NCBI GenBank assembly: GCA_018902385.1
Contig: JABSSW010000011.1
Coordinates: 62,001-126,000 of the forward strand
Source: Physcia stellaris
Taxonomy: Eukaryota; Ascomycota; Lecanoromycetes; Caliciales; Physciaceae
Length of the DNA: 64,000 nt
Direction of reading: 5' to 3'
The translations under genes and the position numbers were made by a program. Positions 40,590-54,072 of this stretch are shown here, one piece after another. Numbering within the stretch: the stretch's first letter is position 1; each line of letters begins with the position of its first letter. Under the pieces are notes generated by a model. The model ran no database searches and was not told where the DNA came from. It saw nothing but the letters and a program-made list of their open reading frames with translations.

Positions 40590-42490
40590 TCACAAAATTT
40601 TCAAATGATTCGAGTGAATCGCTTTTTCAATTTCGATGTTAAAATTTGTCAAAACATCGTATTTTCGAATGAAATGCGAATAATGAATTAAACTGTGCAT
40701 TTCAAAAATATTGAAAAATTGTTTTTTCTGAAAAAAACGCAATGTTTTTTTGACAATGTTAAAAACATTCAAATAATGTTGTATGTAATTCATAATTGTT
40801 TCGATATGCGAATGATATTGAATTATCATTGTTATATTGATTATCATTTTAATGCAAAACAATATTTCGAATTGTGTTTTTTTAAAAAAAAATTATAACA
40901 AATATCATTTGACGCATATTGTTTTTGAATTTTTTTTTTTGTCATTTTTTTGTATCATTATAAATTTTTCAAATAATAAAATTTTTGTATGATGAAACAC
41001 GCGTTCATGTTTGATTCAATTGTTTCGTTGTTTCGATTTGAATTCAAATCAATTTTTTTTTTCGTTTGCGTTTTTTTTTTGAATATTTTCGTCATGACGT
41101 TTGAAATTTGAAATATTCAATTTTTTACATACAAATTTGTCATTTTTTTTATCATTTGATGTAAAAAATTTGAAAACATTTTTTGATGCATATTGAACAA
41201 ATGATGTTTTCAAACGAAATTATTGATCGATTTGATGTATTCATGACGATTTTAATTATTTTTTTTTCATTTTTTTTGTCGTTGCTTTTTGATTTGATTT
41301 TTGTTAATTTGATGATTACGCATAAATCAATATTCATGTGAATGTAAATTCTCAAACTTTTTGTTTGATGTCATGCAAATCGAACAATGAAACTTGTTCT
41401 TGACGTTCGTGATTAATGTTTGTTTCGAATAATCGATCGATACATTCATTAAAATTGAATAATATTTTTTAAATTTGTCGTTTGCGTATCGTATCGAAAT
41501 TTCGAAAATCGCATATTGTTTCAATGTTGATATAATAACAATGATCAATTTATTATCAATTTCGCAAAAAATTGTTAATTTACGACATAACATGATTTTT
41601 ATAAATTTATGATAAAATTTCGTTTTTATATTGTTTTCGTCAACAAATATCGAAATTAAATTCAATAAAATGACGTTTGATCGAAAACGTTGTTTTATGA
41701 TCGCATCGTTCAAATTCGTTATAATCATATATATTGATCATAATTGTGACACGTCATTTATAACGTTCAATTTGAATTGATTATTCATCAATTTGATCGA
41801 TATTATTGTCGTTTCGACAAACAATTTTTTTTGCACGCGTCATCATCAATTTGTCGTGTGCATTTTTGTTTATATTCGAACATCGTCGTTAATCACGTGT
41901 GTTTCGTTCGACGTCGTAATTTCGTATTTTCGAATAAATGCATATATTAAATTATTCGCAAAAAATTCGTGTTTCATGAAAAATTTCAATATTTTGATAC
42001 AATCGCGATAATACAATGAATATCGATTGATCGAAACATTTTCAATTTTCGATTTCATCACAAATTTTTTTTTTCATTCATTTATCGTTGTGTATGTCGT
42101 TGTTCAACGTGTTCAACATATTTCATCAATTGATATCATTTTTTAAATGTGCGTGTTTTCACATAAATTTCAATTTTTCGTCGATATAAAATTGATTTAT
42201 CGTTTTTTTAATGCATTTATTATCGTTGAATTATTTAACAAATATATATGCGCAAAATGATTCGAAAAAATAATGTGATTCATTTTCGATTGATAAATTT
42301 TTGTTTTTTGAATTATAATCAATTTTCAATGATTTTTCGATTTTGATATCGATTATATTTTCATAAATTATGATTTTGATAATCGAATTTTCGACAAAAT
42401 TTTTAATTTTTTTTTCGATAAAATTGTCAAAATTTGTATCGTTGATTATCGATTCGATATTGTCGAAACGATCAACATCGATTTTCAATA
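40590..42490 (-). pseudogene. Plavaka/CACTA-like transposase remnant
   Basis: Minus-strand pieces in order from the right. 42,488-42,231: acidic, ending ESFCAYIFVK. 41,728-41,327: KQRFRSNVILL, then SIDYSKQTLITNVKNK and HCSICMTSNKKFENLHSHEY, matching the DYPEQ...CPxC block that I associate with Plavaka-type transposases. 41,355-41,152: ASNRSIISFENIICSICIKK-like. 40,862-40,590: FFNIFEMHSLIHYSHFIRK, like the FNIPKxHSLxHY block near the C-terminus of that family. Frames are broken by many stops. The family call is from memory of conserved blocks, not from a search. Oppositely oriented minisatellites lie on both sides. Confidence 0.65.
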
Positions 42491-44150
42491 TGTTTTTTTT
42501 GTTTGTTTGTTTATTTTGATAATTTTTTTTACGAAAACGTGAATTTACAAATGAATATTTTTTTATGATTTCGTTATTTGCGATCGATATTGATGTTGTT
42601 TGACATTTGCGCGAATAAATTGAAAAAACGCGATTGTTTTTATCAATGTAAAAACAATTTCGACAATATCACATTTTCATTTGTTAATTCGAAATTGAAA
42701 TAATTGAAAAAAAAAAATCAAAAATTTATCATGATTTTCGTCGAGAAATTTTCGATAAAAACGAAAACGAAAAAAATGAAAAATTTGAAAAACGAAAATC
42801 TGACATTCAATTGAAATCAATTATTCAATGATGAACGATAATTGAAATAACGATAATTACAATAATATTATTTGAACGATAAACATCATAAACAGCATGA
42901 ATTTTTTTCGTTCAATTGCATTATTTTCAATTGAATAAAAATGTCGCAATTAAATATTTATTTCAATTTGTTTTCATTTTGTCGTTAATCGTGACATCAC
43001 AAAATTGCGTTCACAAAAAAATATTGCAATTATCGTTTTATTCAAAACAAATTCGCGATTCAATGATTTGTCGTTGTGTATGATTGATTCAAATATTTAA
43101 TGTCAAAAAACAACAAAAAATTATCACAAAAAAAATTATTTATCGAAAAAATTTTTAATATTTTTTATCACATTTATTTTTTCATAACAATTGTATTCAT
43201 AACAATATCATTCGAATCGATCGACGTGTTGTCACGAATTGTAATCACGAAAAAAATGTGATTCGAATTTGTTTGAACAACGATCGTTCGTTGATGTCAT
43301 TTTCGAATTTGTTCACGTTTTTTTTCAATTTTTGTTTCAATTTGTTGATACGAATTTCCATCGTTCAAAAATTGTCGCGACATTTGATTTTCATTTTTTT
43401 CATAACATTGACGATTTGAATTCGATGAAAAATATCGAAATACAAATTTTTTTTTTCGTCGTCATTGACAATTGATTCATGAATAATATTGAAAAATAAA
43501 AAAAAATTGTTTGACATTTGTATCGATCAATCAAAATTTGTATTCGAATTCGCAATTCGATCGATTTCGAAAAAACGTTCACACAAAAATTAAAAAAAAA
43601 TGATTGACAAAAAAATCATTGTCGACGAATCATTCATTTCGAATTGACATTGAATATCGTTCGTTTGTCGACAAATTCGCAAAATTGATGAAATCGTTGA
43701 TAATCGATATGTCGATAAATTTCGCGTCAAACATCGAATATATTTTGAAAAAAACATCGAAAAATTTCACGATCAAAAATTTCAAAAAAAACATTGAAAT
43801 TGAATCAAAAAATTGTCACAACACGAAAATTGAAAATAAAAATATTAATGAAATTGTGAATTGTAATGAAATTGTGAATTGATTGATATTTTTTAAAAAT
43901 CAAAACATTTGAAACATGTGATCGTTTTTATAACAAAATAACGAAGTTTGCGAATCATCACGATACGTCAAAACACGTTAATGATGCAAATGTTTCAAAA
44001 AAACAACAAATCATTTTTAACGTTAAACGATACGAACGTTAAATGAAATGAATTAAATCGAATCGAACACGTTAATGATCAAATTTTTTTGTTTCATTTC
44101 AAATTTAATTTAATTTTTTATTCGAATAAACACGTTTTTCGTTAATTTTT
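42491..44150. other. AT-rich sequence, nothing recognised
   Basis: Short frames only. Possibly the remaining non-coding part of the DNA transposon to its left. Confidence 0.4.
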
Positions 44151-44235
44151 TTCGTGATTTTTTTCATTTTTTGTTTTCGATTGACGAAATGTGTTTCGTC
44201 GACAACGATAATTGTTGAACACATCAATACAATAT

Positions 44236-44545
44236 GATTGCATGAATTCAAAAATGAATGAATAATTGCATGAATTTAAATGAATGAATGATTACATAAA
44301 TTCAAAAATGAATAAATGATTGCATGAATTCAAAAATGAATAAATGATTGCATGAATTCAAATAAATGAATGATTGCATGAATTCAAAAATGAATAAATG
44401 ATTGCATGAATTCAAATGAATGAATAATTTTACAAATTCAAAAATGAATGAATGATTGCATGAATTCAAATAAATGAATGATTGCATAAATTCAAAAATG
44501 AATGAATGAATGAATGATTGCATGAATTCAAATGATGAACATTGT
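44236..44545. repeat. Minisatellite array 3 (minus orientation)
   Basis: Units of about 27-30 bp on ATTGCATGAATTCAAAAATG, the reverse orientation of arrays 1 and 2. Immediately to the left (44,185-44,236) is a piece matching copies 1 and 2 of the 4.4-kb repeat (near 25,595 and 36,150). Confidence 0.85.
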
Positions 44546-45722
44546 ATTTTTTCAAAAAATATTGTTCGATGATAATGTTTTTGATCGAATTTTAATGTTT
44601 GTTTTCATAAATGTCAATAACAATATTGTTTTGTGTTTTCATCGTTTCAAAAATTTTGAAACGATAAAAAATGATTTGTTCGTAAAATTCGAATGTAAAA
44701 ATTTTTCGTTCGTTTGAAAATTTCAACTGAACGATGAAATTTGCATTTCAAACAGAAAAAATCAAATTTTCGATAATGAAAATGAACAATCTAACAAATG
44801 TGAATGAATTTGAAAAAATTTCGAATCATTTTTCAACATTGCAGAATTTTTTTTTGAATTCAGAAAAATTGAATTGATAATTTATTAAAAAACGATCAAT
44901 GTTAAATTCGATTTTTGCAATTTCATTGTTTTTTTTTTAACATTGTTATTTTTTTCGTCGCATGTTCATTCGTTTTGATATTTTGTTTTTTTTGCATTTT
45001 TGTTTTTTTCGTCGCATTTTTATTCGTTTTTGTATTTTTTTTTTCATGCAATTCTGTTTTTTTCGTCGTATGTTTTTTCGTTTTGATGATTTTTTTTTTT
45101 TTTTGCATTTTTGTATTTTTGTTTTTTTCATCGCATTTTCATTCGTTTTTGTGTTTTTTTTTTCGTCATCAAAAAACAACGATTTCGAAATATTACGATT
45201 CAAATTTCAAAATTTCATCGAATGAATTGTATTTAACACGAATTGCATTTTTTATAAAACATTCATTAACAACAATAATCGATCATTTTGTTTTTGCAAT
45301 GCACGTCGATGCAATTGTATTTTATGAATTCGTTCATGAAAATCATTTTAAAATTTTTTTTTTTTTTTTTTTTCGTTTTGAAATTGAAAAAAAATATCGT
45401 TGTTCGATTTTTGCAAAAACGAATACGCGACAAACATATATTTATTTATTCGTTCATTGTTTTTATTCGAAATTGTTTTTATCGCGAACATTTTGATTTT
45501 ATTCAATTTTGTTTTTTTCGTTTTTCGAATTTCATTTCGAATCGTTTGATTTAACGTTTTTTTGCGTTTTGTTTCGTCATGATCATTGTCAATAAATCGA
45601 AACATTTTTTTGATTATATGTTTCAAAATCGTTTTTATCGTTTCAAAAAATTTCTCGATCATAAAAATCAGAAATTTCTTGAAAATTGTTTTTTTCGAAA
45701 GAATTTGACAAGACATAAAACT

Positions 45723-45778
<56 letters not shown>

Positions 45779-46604
45779 TATTTATAATCTTAATATATGT
45801 CATTTAAATTTTTTATTTATTTAATTAGTTAAATTCAAATTCATATTTATATGCGATTTTCATATTCAAAATAATGTTTTTTCGAACACGTTTTTCTTAA
45901 TGCGTTTGTGAAATTCGCATGATGATTGATTGATCAATAATGTAATGTTAAAACAATCGAAAAAATGAAAATTTAATGAAATTAAATACGTCGTCAATTG
46001 ATTTGATCGCGATCAAATAAATATAAACGATAAAAATTGATTGTCAAATTATAAAAAACGATGTTTTCGAAATGACGAAAAAATAACGAAAAAAACAATG
46101 AAAAAATTATTTATCGTGTAAATCAAAATGAAATTTTCACAATTGAATATTGTCGAAATGTATTAAAGCAAAAAAAAACAAACATTTGATATTCGATAAA
46201 AAAAAAAAAAACGAAATTCACAATGAAAAAAAAAAATTGAAATTGATCAAAAATCGATTCGTGAATCGAAATTCAAATTAATCACAACAATTGACAAAAC
46301 AAAATGAAAAAACATTCGCGATCAACGTGAAAAAAAAAAAAAAACATGCAATCAATCAAACGAATTTTTTGCTAAATGAAAGCAACAAACGTCGATAATT
46401 TTATCGTTGAAAATATGTAAAAAAAAAAAAAATCGTGAAAACAATTATTTTGACGTGTTTTTGCGTGATACGAATTATTATTAACAATTTAATTGTCGCG
46501 ACATCATATTGTTTGAATGTGTTGTTTTCATTTTGTGTTTTGAACAAAAATGTTCGAAATGATTCGGAATTTTTTGAACGAATGATTGATTTGTGAAAAT
46601 TGCG
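44546..46604. other. AT-rich sequence with T-rich tandem block and poly(A) run
   Basis: 44,953-45,170 has about four tandem units of 54-65 bp starting TTTCGTCGCAT and ending in T-runs and GCATTTTTG. On the minus strand they read as a Lys/Arg repeat. At 45,724-45,774 there is an uninterrupted run of 51 A. No gene was recognised. Confidence 0.6.
45724..45774 (+). repeat. Poly(A) tract, 51 bp
   Basis: Uninterrupted A51 preceded by ACATAAAACTC and followed by TATATATTTATAATC. It could be the 3' tail of a retrotransposed sequence, but no LINE protein was recognised upstream. Confidence 0.7.
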
Positions 46605-46755
46605 TGTTATGACATTGACATATTGACATAATTAATTAAATGACTAGATGATTGTTTCGAAATCATAATGTTTTGACACGTGTAATATTTAATCAGCAGT
46701 TTTTTTTAGTTAGTCAATTCATTTTTTTTATATTACAAACATTTGTATCATAACA
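46605..46755 (+). repeat. Left LTR of element II
   Basis: 151 bp, same length as the right LTR. It carries the A/T base at all 10 differing sites. Confidence 0.93.
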
Positions 46756-47060
46756 TATGATAACATCATCAGATTTTGTTTGCATCATTCGATTGCTAAC
46801 AGATTGATCAGATGTTTTTTTAACATAACATTCGTTTGTTGAAATATCAACATCAAAATCAACAACAGACGATTTGACACATTCGATCAGTCAACGTTTC
46901 GTAACAATTTTTTTACAATCGATTTCGAATTGCAATCTGATTACGAATATCTAATTTAAGTGATTTACGAATTACTGTTTGCATTGATTAATTAACATCG
47001 TCGTCGTCGTCAACAGTATTAACAATTTAATTTATTTCACTCAAACAATTCAAAAAGTGA

Positions 47061-49529
47061 ATGACTATTCATCAATTGAATATTTTTTTGTTTTGTGAAG
47101 TTTACGTCAGCAATTCGTCACTTCGAATGTGTATTTTTCGACTATTGATCAGAAAATTTCGCATTTTTTTCATTCAACAGTGTAACACAAATGATGTTGA
47201 AATAAATCGTTCAAAACACTTTTTCTTTTTATTTTATTTTTTTTTCAATTTTCATTTCATTCGCAATTTTATCGCTCGTTATTTACTGTATCACATTCGT
47301 TTATTTCAATTTGCTGATTATCGTACATTTTTCTTGTTTGTATTTCGTTCATTTCGATATCAATTTTTCAAACTGACATTTTTTTCAGTAAAATCGAATA
47401 TAGTCAACAGAGCGTTTCGACTGTACGATTTCAAAATTTTTGTCAATGTATCGTGATCGCTCGAAACATCGAAAATTGAAATTATTGTTTTAAACATTGT
47501 ATTCAATTCAGCTAAATTTATTGATTTACGATTTCAATCTTTTCGATTTAGATTCGATTTCAAAAAATTTACTGATTGATTTTCGAACTGAAAACAGTTT
47601 CGAATGTTTGTTAAAATCGTTCGAAACTTTTGCAACGTCATTACAGTTTATCGTGATTCGAAATATTTCAGAAAATTGACTAAAACGTCACGACAACATT
47701 TCTCGATTAGCAGTTCTGTGACATTTTCGCATAATTCAAACACATCATTTAAGTTTGAATTGTCACAAAAATTACAGAATTCGTTTGCACGAATTTCACG
47801 AATATCACGTCGAAACAAATCGATAATTAACACTGAAAACGTTTCAATTCGTTTCGATTTAAACTCGATTTCATCACAAACATCAAATTACTCGTCGATA
47901 ATCAATTCATTTTCTCGACGTGTTACTAGTGCTACGTTTGTTGACGAAATTATTCATCACGAATCTATTGAATCACAGTTACAGTCAGCACGAAATATGA
48001 TCGATTTCATTGTGAAACAGCAACGTACTATTGCAATCATTGTACGAAAAACTATTCAGATTATATCTCGTGAACGTAATGACGATGACGATAACGTTGA
48101 ATCATTTGATTCGTTTGATTTTTTCGAATCATTCGATCAAAATGACAATATTGACAGCAACACTAAATGAAATTCGACTGATTTTGACTTTTTCGACTCA
48201 TATTACGATGACAAATCACTGACTAATGAAATTAATTCTATCGTTAACACTGAGAAAAATACATATTTTCGCGATGTACATCTGTTCATCGTACGAACAA
48301 AAAAAATGATTTTTACGCGAGACGAACAATTAATAAAAAACAACTTGTGACTTAGTTTAAAGAATATTGCGTTGAAATGATGAACAGATGAATTATTTGA
48401 CGCGAAACGTCGAATGACTAAAATGATTATGATTGATCAAAAAAAATTGTTTGAATGAATTAATTTGCTGCACGATAAATTTAAACAATCTATTAATGTG
48501 ATTATGAATAATTTAATGCAATAGCGTTACATTTTTCGAAACGCAACAACACAACGTGAATCACGTGAATACGCTCAAAAAATCATTCGACTAATTAAAA
48601 ATGCTGATATGATCAGCGTATTAAATCAGTTCGATTTTATTTACAATGACATCGACATTGATGTACGAACTGATACGTTACGTCATTTCAAGAATAATAT
48701 TATTATCAACGAAATGTTTAACGATATGAACGAGTTCAAGCACGATTAATGAGTTAAAATTGCTAAATTACGCAACAATATCAATATTCAGAATAGTCGT
48801 AATCAACTATTTAGACAGAATGCTCGTTCTCAACAATTCGATCAATATAATAACAATCGTCAATCGCAATTTCAGCGACAATCGTTTCAATTTCAGTCGT
48901 TTCAGCGACAGTTTTTTCAGTCTCGCTATTCGAATAATGTTTATCAAAATCAATTTTTTCAGCAATTTCGTCAGAATTATCAGCAAATTGATTATCAGCA
49001 AATCGTCGAATATCAAAATTACAAGTCAGTTGATTATCAAATCGATTACTCAAATCAAAATCAATATTCAAACGTTCGCAATTTATTTACGTCGTCGAAT
49101 CGATTTCAAATTACAGTCGATTCAGCAAACGTCAACGCGTCAAATTCGAATCAACAGCAATTTATGTCATCACGACAATTTTTTAAATCGCTCAACAATA
49201 ATCAACGAAACGATTACGATGAATACGCTCAACGTTTTCAAACAATTTATCAAACTAACGTGTTTGACGAAATAAACGAAAATAATTACATCGATGAAAT
49301 TAACGACGTTTACTGATTAATTGAATATAGCGATATCGACGATAACGTGCTCGTTTACGATAATCAATTCGATTTATTCGATGATTACAGTCAAAATGTC
49401 GAAACTGCACAAAATGTCAATTTTTTTGCATTCGTCGAAGTCAGCACTGCTGCACATAACTGTAATCACTGTAGTAGCACTTTCATCTTCAAAAATCAGT
49501 TATTCAAGCATTTACGTAATGCATGCTGA
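47061..49529 (+). pseudogene. gag of element II with finger-like motif
   Basis: Open pieces 47,061-47,456 and 47,604-48,170, then a Gln/Asn-rich stretch at 48,811-49,315 (QFRQNYQQIDYQQIVEYQNY-like). At 49,461-49,526 the motif CNHCSSTFIFKNQLFKHLRN-C has CX2C and a following His, similar in layout to the finger units of element I. Stops and frame changes interrupt it. Confidence 0.65.
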
Positions 49530-49565
49530 TTCGATATTTTTGAACAAATTGATTATGCAATATCT

Positions 49566-50468
49566 GTGATTAAATTGTCATTTACTGTTTCGATTTTTCA
49601 AAAGGACTCAAACGCAAAAACTTTTCACAAAAAAACTTACGAGTTTTCATATACGCGTCGCGTTATTCAGTCAATCGTACGTTTTGACGAATTTAATTCT
49701 AATTATGCTTTTCGCGAATATCAGTACGATCAGACTACTGTTAAATTAAATAACAACATTGAAAATATTAAGATATGCATCGATATTGACTGTTTTGTTA
49801 TTATGACTGATCGCAAGTTTTTCACACAATTACTATTTAATGTATTTGTGCAAAAGTTAGTTTCGCTTATATCTGTGCGTGATGTAAAAAACAAAATCGT
49901 CAAATCAAACGAATATATGTTTGTTAACATGTCGTTTGATGATTTACTTAAATCAAAACAAACAATTATTGACGTCATTGAAACAAAAATGCATTTTATT
50001 GACGATTTTGCAATTAACATGCTGTTCGCTAACGACGTTATCTATTCACAAAACATCAAGATAAATTCGGAAAAACGCCGTTTTACTATAGTTAAATGTG
50101 AAAACTTTCGTGTATCAATTGACGTGTTTAATCGAGTTACGTCGCACGTCAAACGTACAATTCGTTCTCGTCAAACATACATTTTACAGTCTGATGATTT
50201 TGCGAAAATATTCGTTACGTATCATGACTTTCTTCTTGACGATAAAGACTTTTTGTTTGAATTTCATTGTCAATACGATTTAAATTACGATGACGATGTG
50301 TATGCGCACATTGTGAATAGCAATTTATTCAAAATGTTCGTGCGTAACGCTATTTTTCAGTCTATTATGCTTGCGAAACGTGCACGACTAAATATGATTA
50401 CTGAATACAATCAAGTTGATTGTTATCTGATCATGTCAAAAAAATCGTACAAAACAGCTAGTGATTGA
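49566..50468 (+). pseudogene. Aspartic protease region of element II
   Basis: 300 open codons. ICIDIDCFVIMTDRKFF (from about 49,773) sits where relatives have a C(I/L)DTGCSVTLxDRxFL-like active site. The DTG has become DID, so Thr and Gly of the catalytic triad are lost, both explainable by C-to-T/G-to-A change. The downstream MLFANDVIYSQNIKI matches the MLIGNDIIGPEGI-like second half of such proteases. Confidence 0.75.
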
Positions 50469-50559
50469 ATGAACGAACGCTCATGAAAAAAGCAATTAGT
50501 CGTCAATTTCGTTATTCTTGTCGCAACATACGCTATCTTAAATATTATTTCATTCGTTA

Positions 50560-52388
50560 TATCGTCGCATGAATCGATAGCATCGATAAACGATTTTGTC
50601 GCATCGTTCGCATCAGAAACTCAATTTATTGTGTCTATCGTATCACAAATTGATTCTAGTTTGAAGCACGTTCTATCTAACGACGTTACTGTTTATGAAG
50701 CGAAAATGTTCGAACTAGTTAATTTGATGAATAGTTATCAAAACATATTTCGAAATTCTGATTTTATCGTCGACATATTTGAGAATGAATAAATGTTTAT
50801 CAATTTCAAAATTAACGTCGTGTCTAAATTTAACAAGATGTATTTTTTAAAAATCAAAAATCGCAATTTTATCGACGTTATTTTCGACAAATTACATCAA
50901 CAAAATAAATTGCATTGAACGATTCAGTCTATCGCGTTCAGCTATTCAGTTTTCGTTGTTTGACGTGACACGCCAACTGATCAAAAAAGACGTGTGATAA
51001 TAAACATTAGAAATTTGAATGATATCATCGAAAATGACAATTATTCGTTATCATTGCAATCTGATATTATAGTCGAAATCGTCGATTCGTCTTACATTTT
51101 TATCATTGATGTTGTGAATTGATTTCATCAATTCAACGTGCAACGCAAAAATCGTCACAAGTTCACTATAATGACGCATCGTGAACAGAAAAAGTTCAAT
51201 GTAACGTTTATGAATTACAAAAACTCGTTTTTTTACGTGCAACGTCAAACGAACAAACTATTACGTTCGTACAAACAATTCGCTAAAACATACGTGAATG
51301 ATATTATAGTTCATTTCAAAATTTTGCAAAAACATTTGAATCATTTGCGTATTTTTTTTCAAATGTTTCGAATTAAACGCATTAATTTAGCTGTTACAAA
51401 ATTCTTTTTAGTTTATTCATTTGTCACATTGCTAAATCAAAAAATTGATAGTTTAAACATGTTCATTATTGTTGAAAAAATAGTCGCTATCATTTCATTG
51501 CGCTTTTTTTTTAGTTTTCGCGATTTAGAAATTTTCATGAATTTAATTGATCGATTACGTTCGTCAATATTTCGTTACGCACAACGTGTACAATCATTAC
51601 AAAAGCGTAAAATCACACTGATTAAAAGCGTTACAGTCAATGATTTTGCTCGAAAACGACAAACAATTAAGACACAATTGTACGATTTTACGCACGAAAA
51701 GCGTGTCGTCTTTCGAAATTTACAGATTGCATTCGCTTTTTCAATTTTTTTGATTCATTTTGACAAAAAACGTCGACTTTACATTGATTTGAATGCATTC
51801 AAACAATGAAATTTCGCGACAATTGTTTATCATGTGCTAAATGATTCATTCAGCGATGTTACATATTCGCGTACAGCAATTCAATCAATTATGTTTTTTA
51901 ATCGATGTTTAAACGACGTCGAAAAGAATTATTGATCAACAAAATTGAAAATAATCGATATTGTGTGAATAGTTCGTAAAATCAAGCATATGATAAAATC
52001 AATTGAAATATTTTCAATTATCATTTACACTGATCATTTTGTCGTTGTATCTATTAGTCGACAAATCACTCTCACTATTTCTAATAATGATAAACTAAAT
52101 TTACGCTTGATGCGAACTTCGCAATATTTATTCGACTTTAATTTGTTCGTTAAACACAAAGTTGACAAAACTAATGTAATGTCAGATATTTTGTCTAGAT
52201 TGCAAATTGACGTATCTGTTATTGACAAAATCGACGTATTTGAATCATTGTATGAACACGCTTTAAAGCTCACGCAAATCGATTTAATTTTGAAAACGTC
52301 ATTGTATTTTCATCATGTAATTTTAGTGAAAATGTCGAATGATTTCAAAATTCGACTCAAGCAAGCATATCAGAATGATGAACATTGA
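50560..52388 (+). pseudogene. Reverse transcriptase-RNase H region of element II
   Basis: RT blocks: RVIINIRNLN, FHQFNVQRKNRHKFTIMTHR, then YVNDIIVHFK at 51,291, where the family has YVDD; the first catalytic Asp is Asn (codon at 51,297). SFVTLLNQKIDSLNMF and LIDRLRSSIFRYAQRVQ follow, then HFDKKRRLYIDLNAFKQ. The RNase H end IIYTDHFVVVSISRQITLTI and KTNVMSDILSRL lies at 51,990-52,230. Several stops are TGA where Trp is expected (before RDTPT, before FHQFN, after FKQ). Confidence 0.88.
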
Positions 52389-52403
52389 TTCAAAATATTT
52401 ATT

Positions 52404-53980
52404 ATGATACGATTTAATGCTGTAATTACATCGATTACATCAATTACAATCGAAATTACTGTTACGAGCGCATTTACATTTGTTGTCGTCATTACATTCG
52501 AGATTTACGAGTTTTCTGATTCGCGTGATGTACGCTTTCGATACAAAAATGAATTACTGTATTACATTTCTGATCTCGATTCAAAACGTTTGTGCATATT
52601 CGTTGTCATGAAAACTGAAATGTTTCGACAAATTCACGATTTTACACATCATGAAAATTTCATGCGCACGTACGATAAATTACGTAATTTTATTTACGTA
52701 CACTCAATGATTAAGCATTTCAAAATCTACATAATTCATTGTTCAGAATGTCAAATTAATCAAATCAAACGTCATTTTATTTACGACGAATTCATTTTCA
52801 TAATGTCATCAACTATATTTTTTCACATTATAGCTATGAATTTCATCGTGAAATTATCGCTTAGTCGTGACATGAACGTATTATTTACTATTACGTGCAA
52901 ATTTTCGAAAAAATTTTTATTGATTTCGAAACACGACATCTGAATCGCAGCAAACTGAATTAATGCAATTATTGTAATTCTCGTTGAAGCACGATTGAAA
53001 TATTTCGCATGTTATCGTATCAAATAGAAATAACAAATTCATGTCGAATTTTTGACAAGTTGTGTTCAATAAATTTAAAACAATTATTTTCACGTTCACA
53101 ATTTATCATTCGCAAACAGATGATCAATCGAAACGAATCAATCAAATCATCGAAATTGCATTACGTTTTCACGTCATTGCGCATTTCGATGACGAATGAA
53201 TCGATGTACTGTCATTTTTTCAAGTCGAAAACAACAACGTTGTGCACGCTATTATCGGATATTTTTCGAACGAGTTGATTTACGAATTCAAAATCAATGA
53301 TACGCTAAGCATGTTAACAAATTTATTTTTTGAAAATTATAATCAGCTGCGTCAAATCAAGCGCGAAAATGTCGAAATTGCTATGACATTCGCGAACGCT
53401 CTTAGCAAAATTCGTTACGATGAAATTCACAAAACAATGAAATTCAAAATTGACGATAAAATGTATTTGCGTTTACATCATGATTACATTATATTCGATT
53501 TATTTAATCACAAGCTAACGAAGCAACGCGTGAAATTTTTTTATCATCGAAAAAATCGACAATTTCGTTTTCAAATTACAATTACTTTTTGTCATGAAAA
53601 TACATTTTGTTGTATCAATTGCTCAGTTAGAATCAGCTACGTCGAATTCAGATTTTTACGATAGAAGTGTCGATAGAAATTTATTATCAATTCAAAAAAA
53701 ACAATCTACTATTTTAACAGAACAAGTTTCGCTTTACGAAATTGAACGCTTATTGAATCGACGTATCATTTTTATTGATCGAATCAACTATTTAATCAAG
53801 TGAAAAAGTTACGATTCGAAACACAACGTATGATATTTTTTGCATGTTCTCGATACGTTCAAGAATCTCGTCGACGTTTACGATTTGAAACATTTCGTTA
53901 TTCAGATTGCTGAAGAACGCGAAAAACGCGATAAAAATCGTTTTAAAAATAAATTTCGAAAAACTAGACGCGAATAAATG
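52404..53980 (+). pseudogene. Integrase and chromodomain of element II
   Basis: A HHCC zinc-binding block (HDFTHHENF ... IIHCSECQINQIKRH) precedes the core AMNFIVKLSLSRD, where the catalytic Asp of MDF is Asn (codon at 52,839). The C-terminal part reads LSKIRYDEIHKTMKFKIDDK and LRLHHDYIIF (53,400-53,500), then VVSIAQLE. The chromodomain (about 53,735-53,880) reads YEIERLLNRRIIFIDRINYLIK-stop-KSYDSKHNVWYFL, the stop (TGA) replacing the Trp of LIKWKGY. A chromodomain at the end of integrase is the chromovirus feature that targets heterochromatin. Confidence 0.85.
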
Positions 53981-54072
53981 ATTGATGTGTAATATGTTGA
54001 TCAAAACATGATTATATGTATAAACTAAATGTGTCAGTGAAAGCATTGAGCTTTTTTTTGTTGTTGTGCATT

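Noticed and set aside
44915-45554. Phe/Val-rich 193-codon plus frame, possible membrane protein
   Set aside because: Produced by T-rich tandem repeats; there is no start context or codon coherence, and the opposite strand reads as a Lys/Arg repeat.
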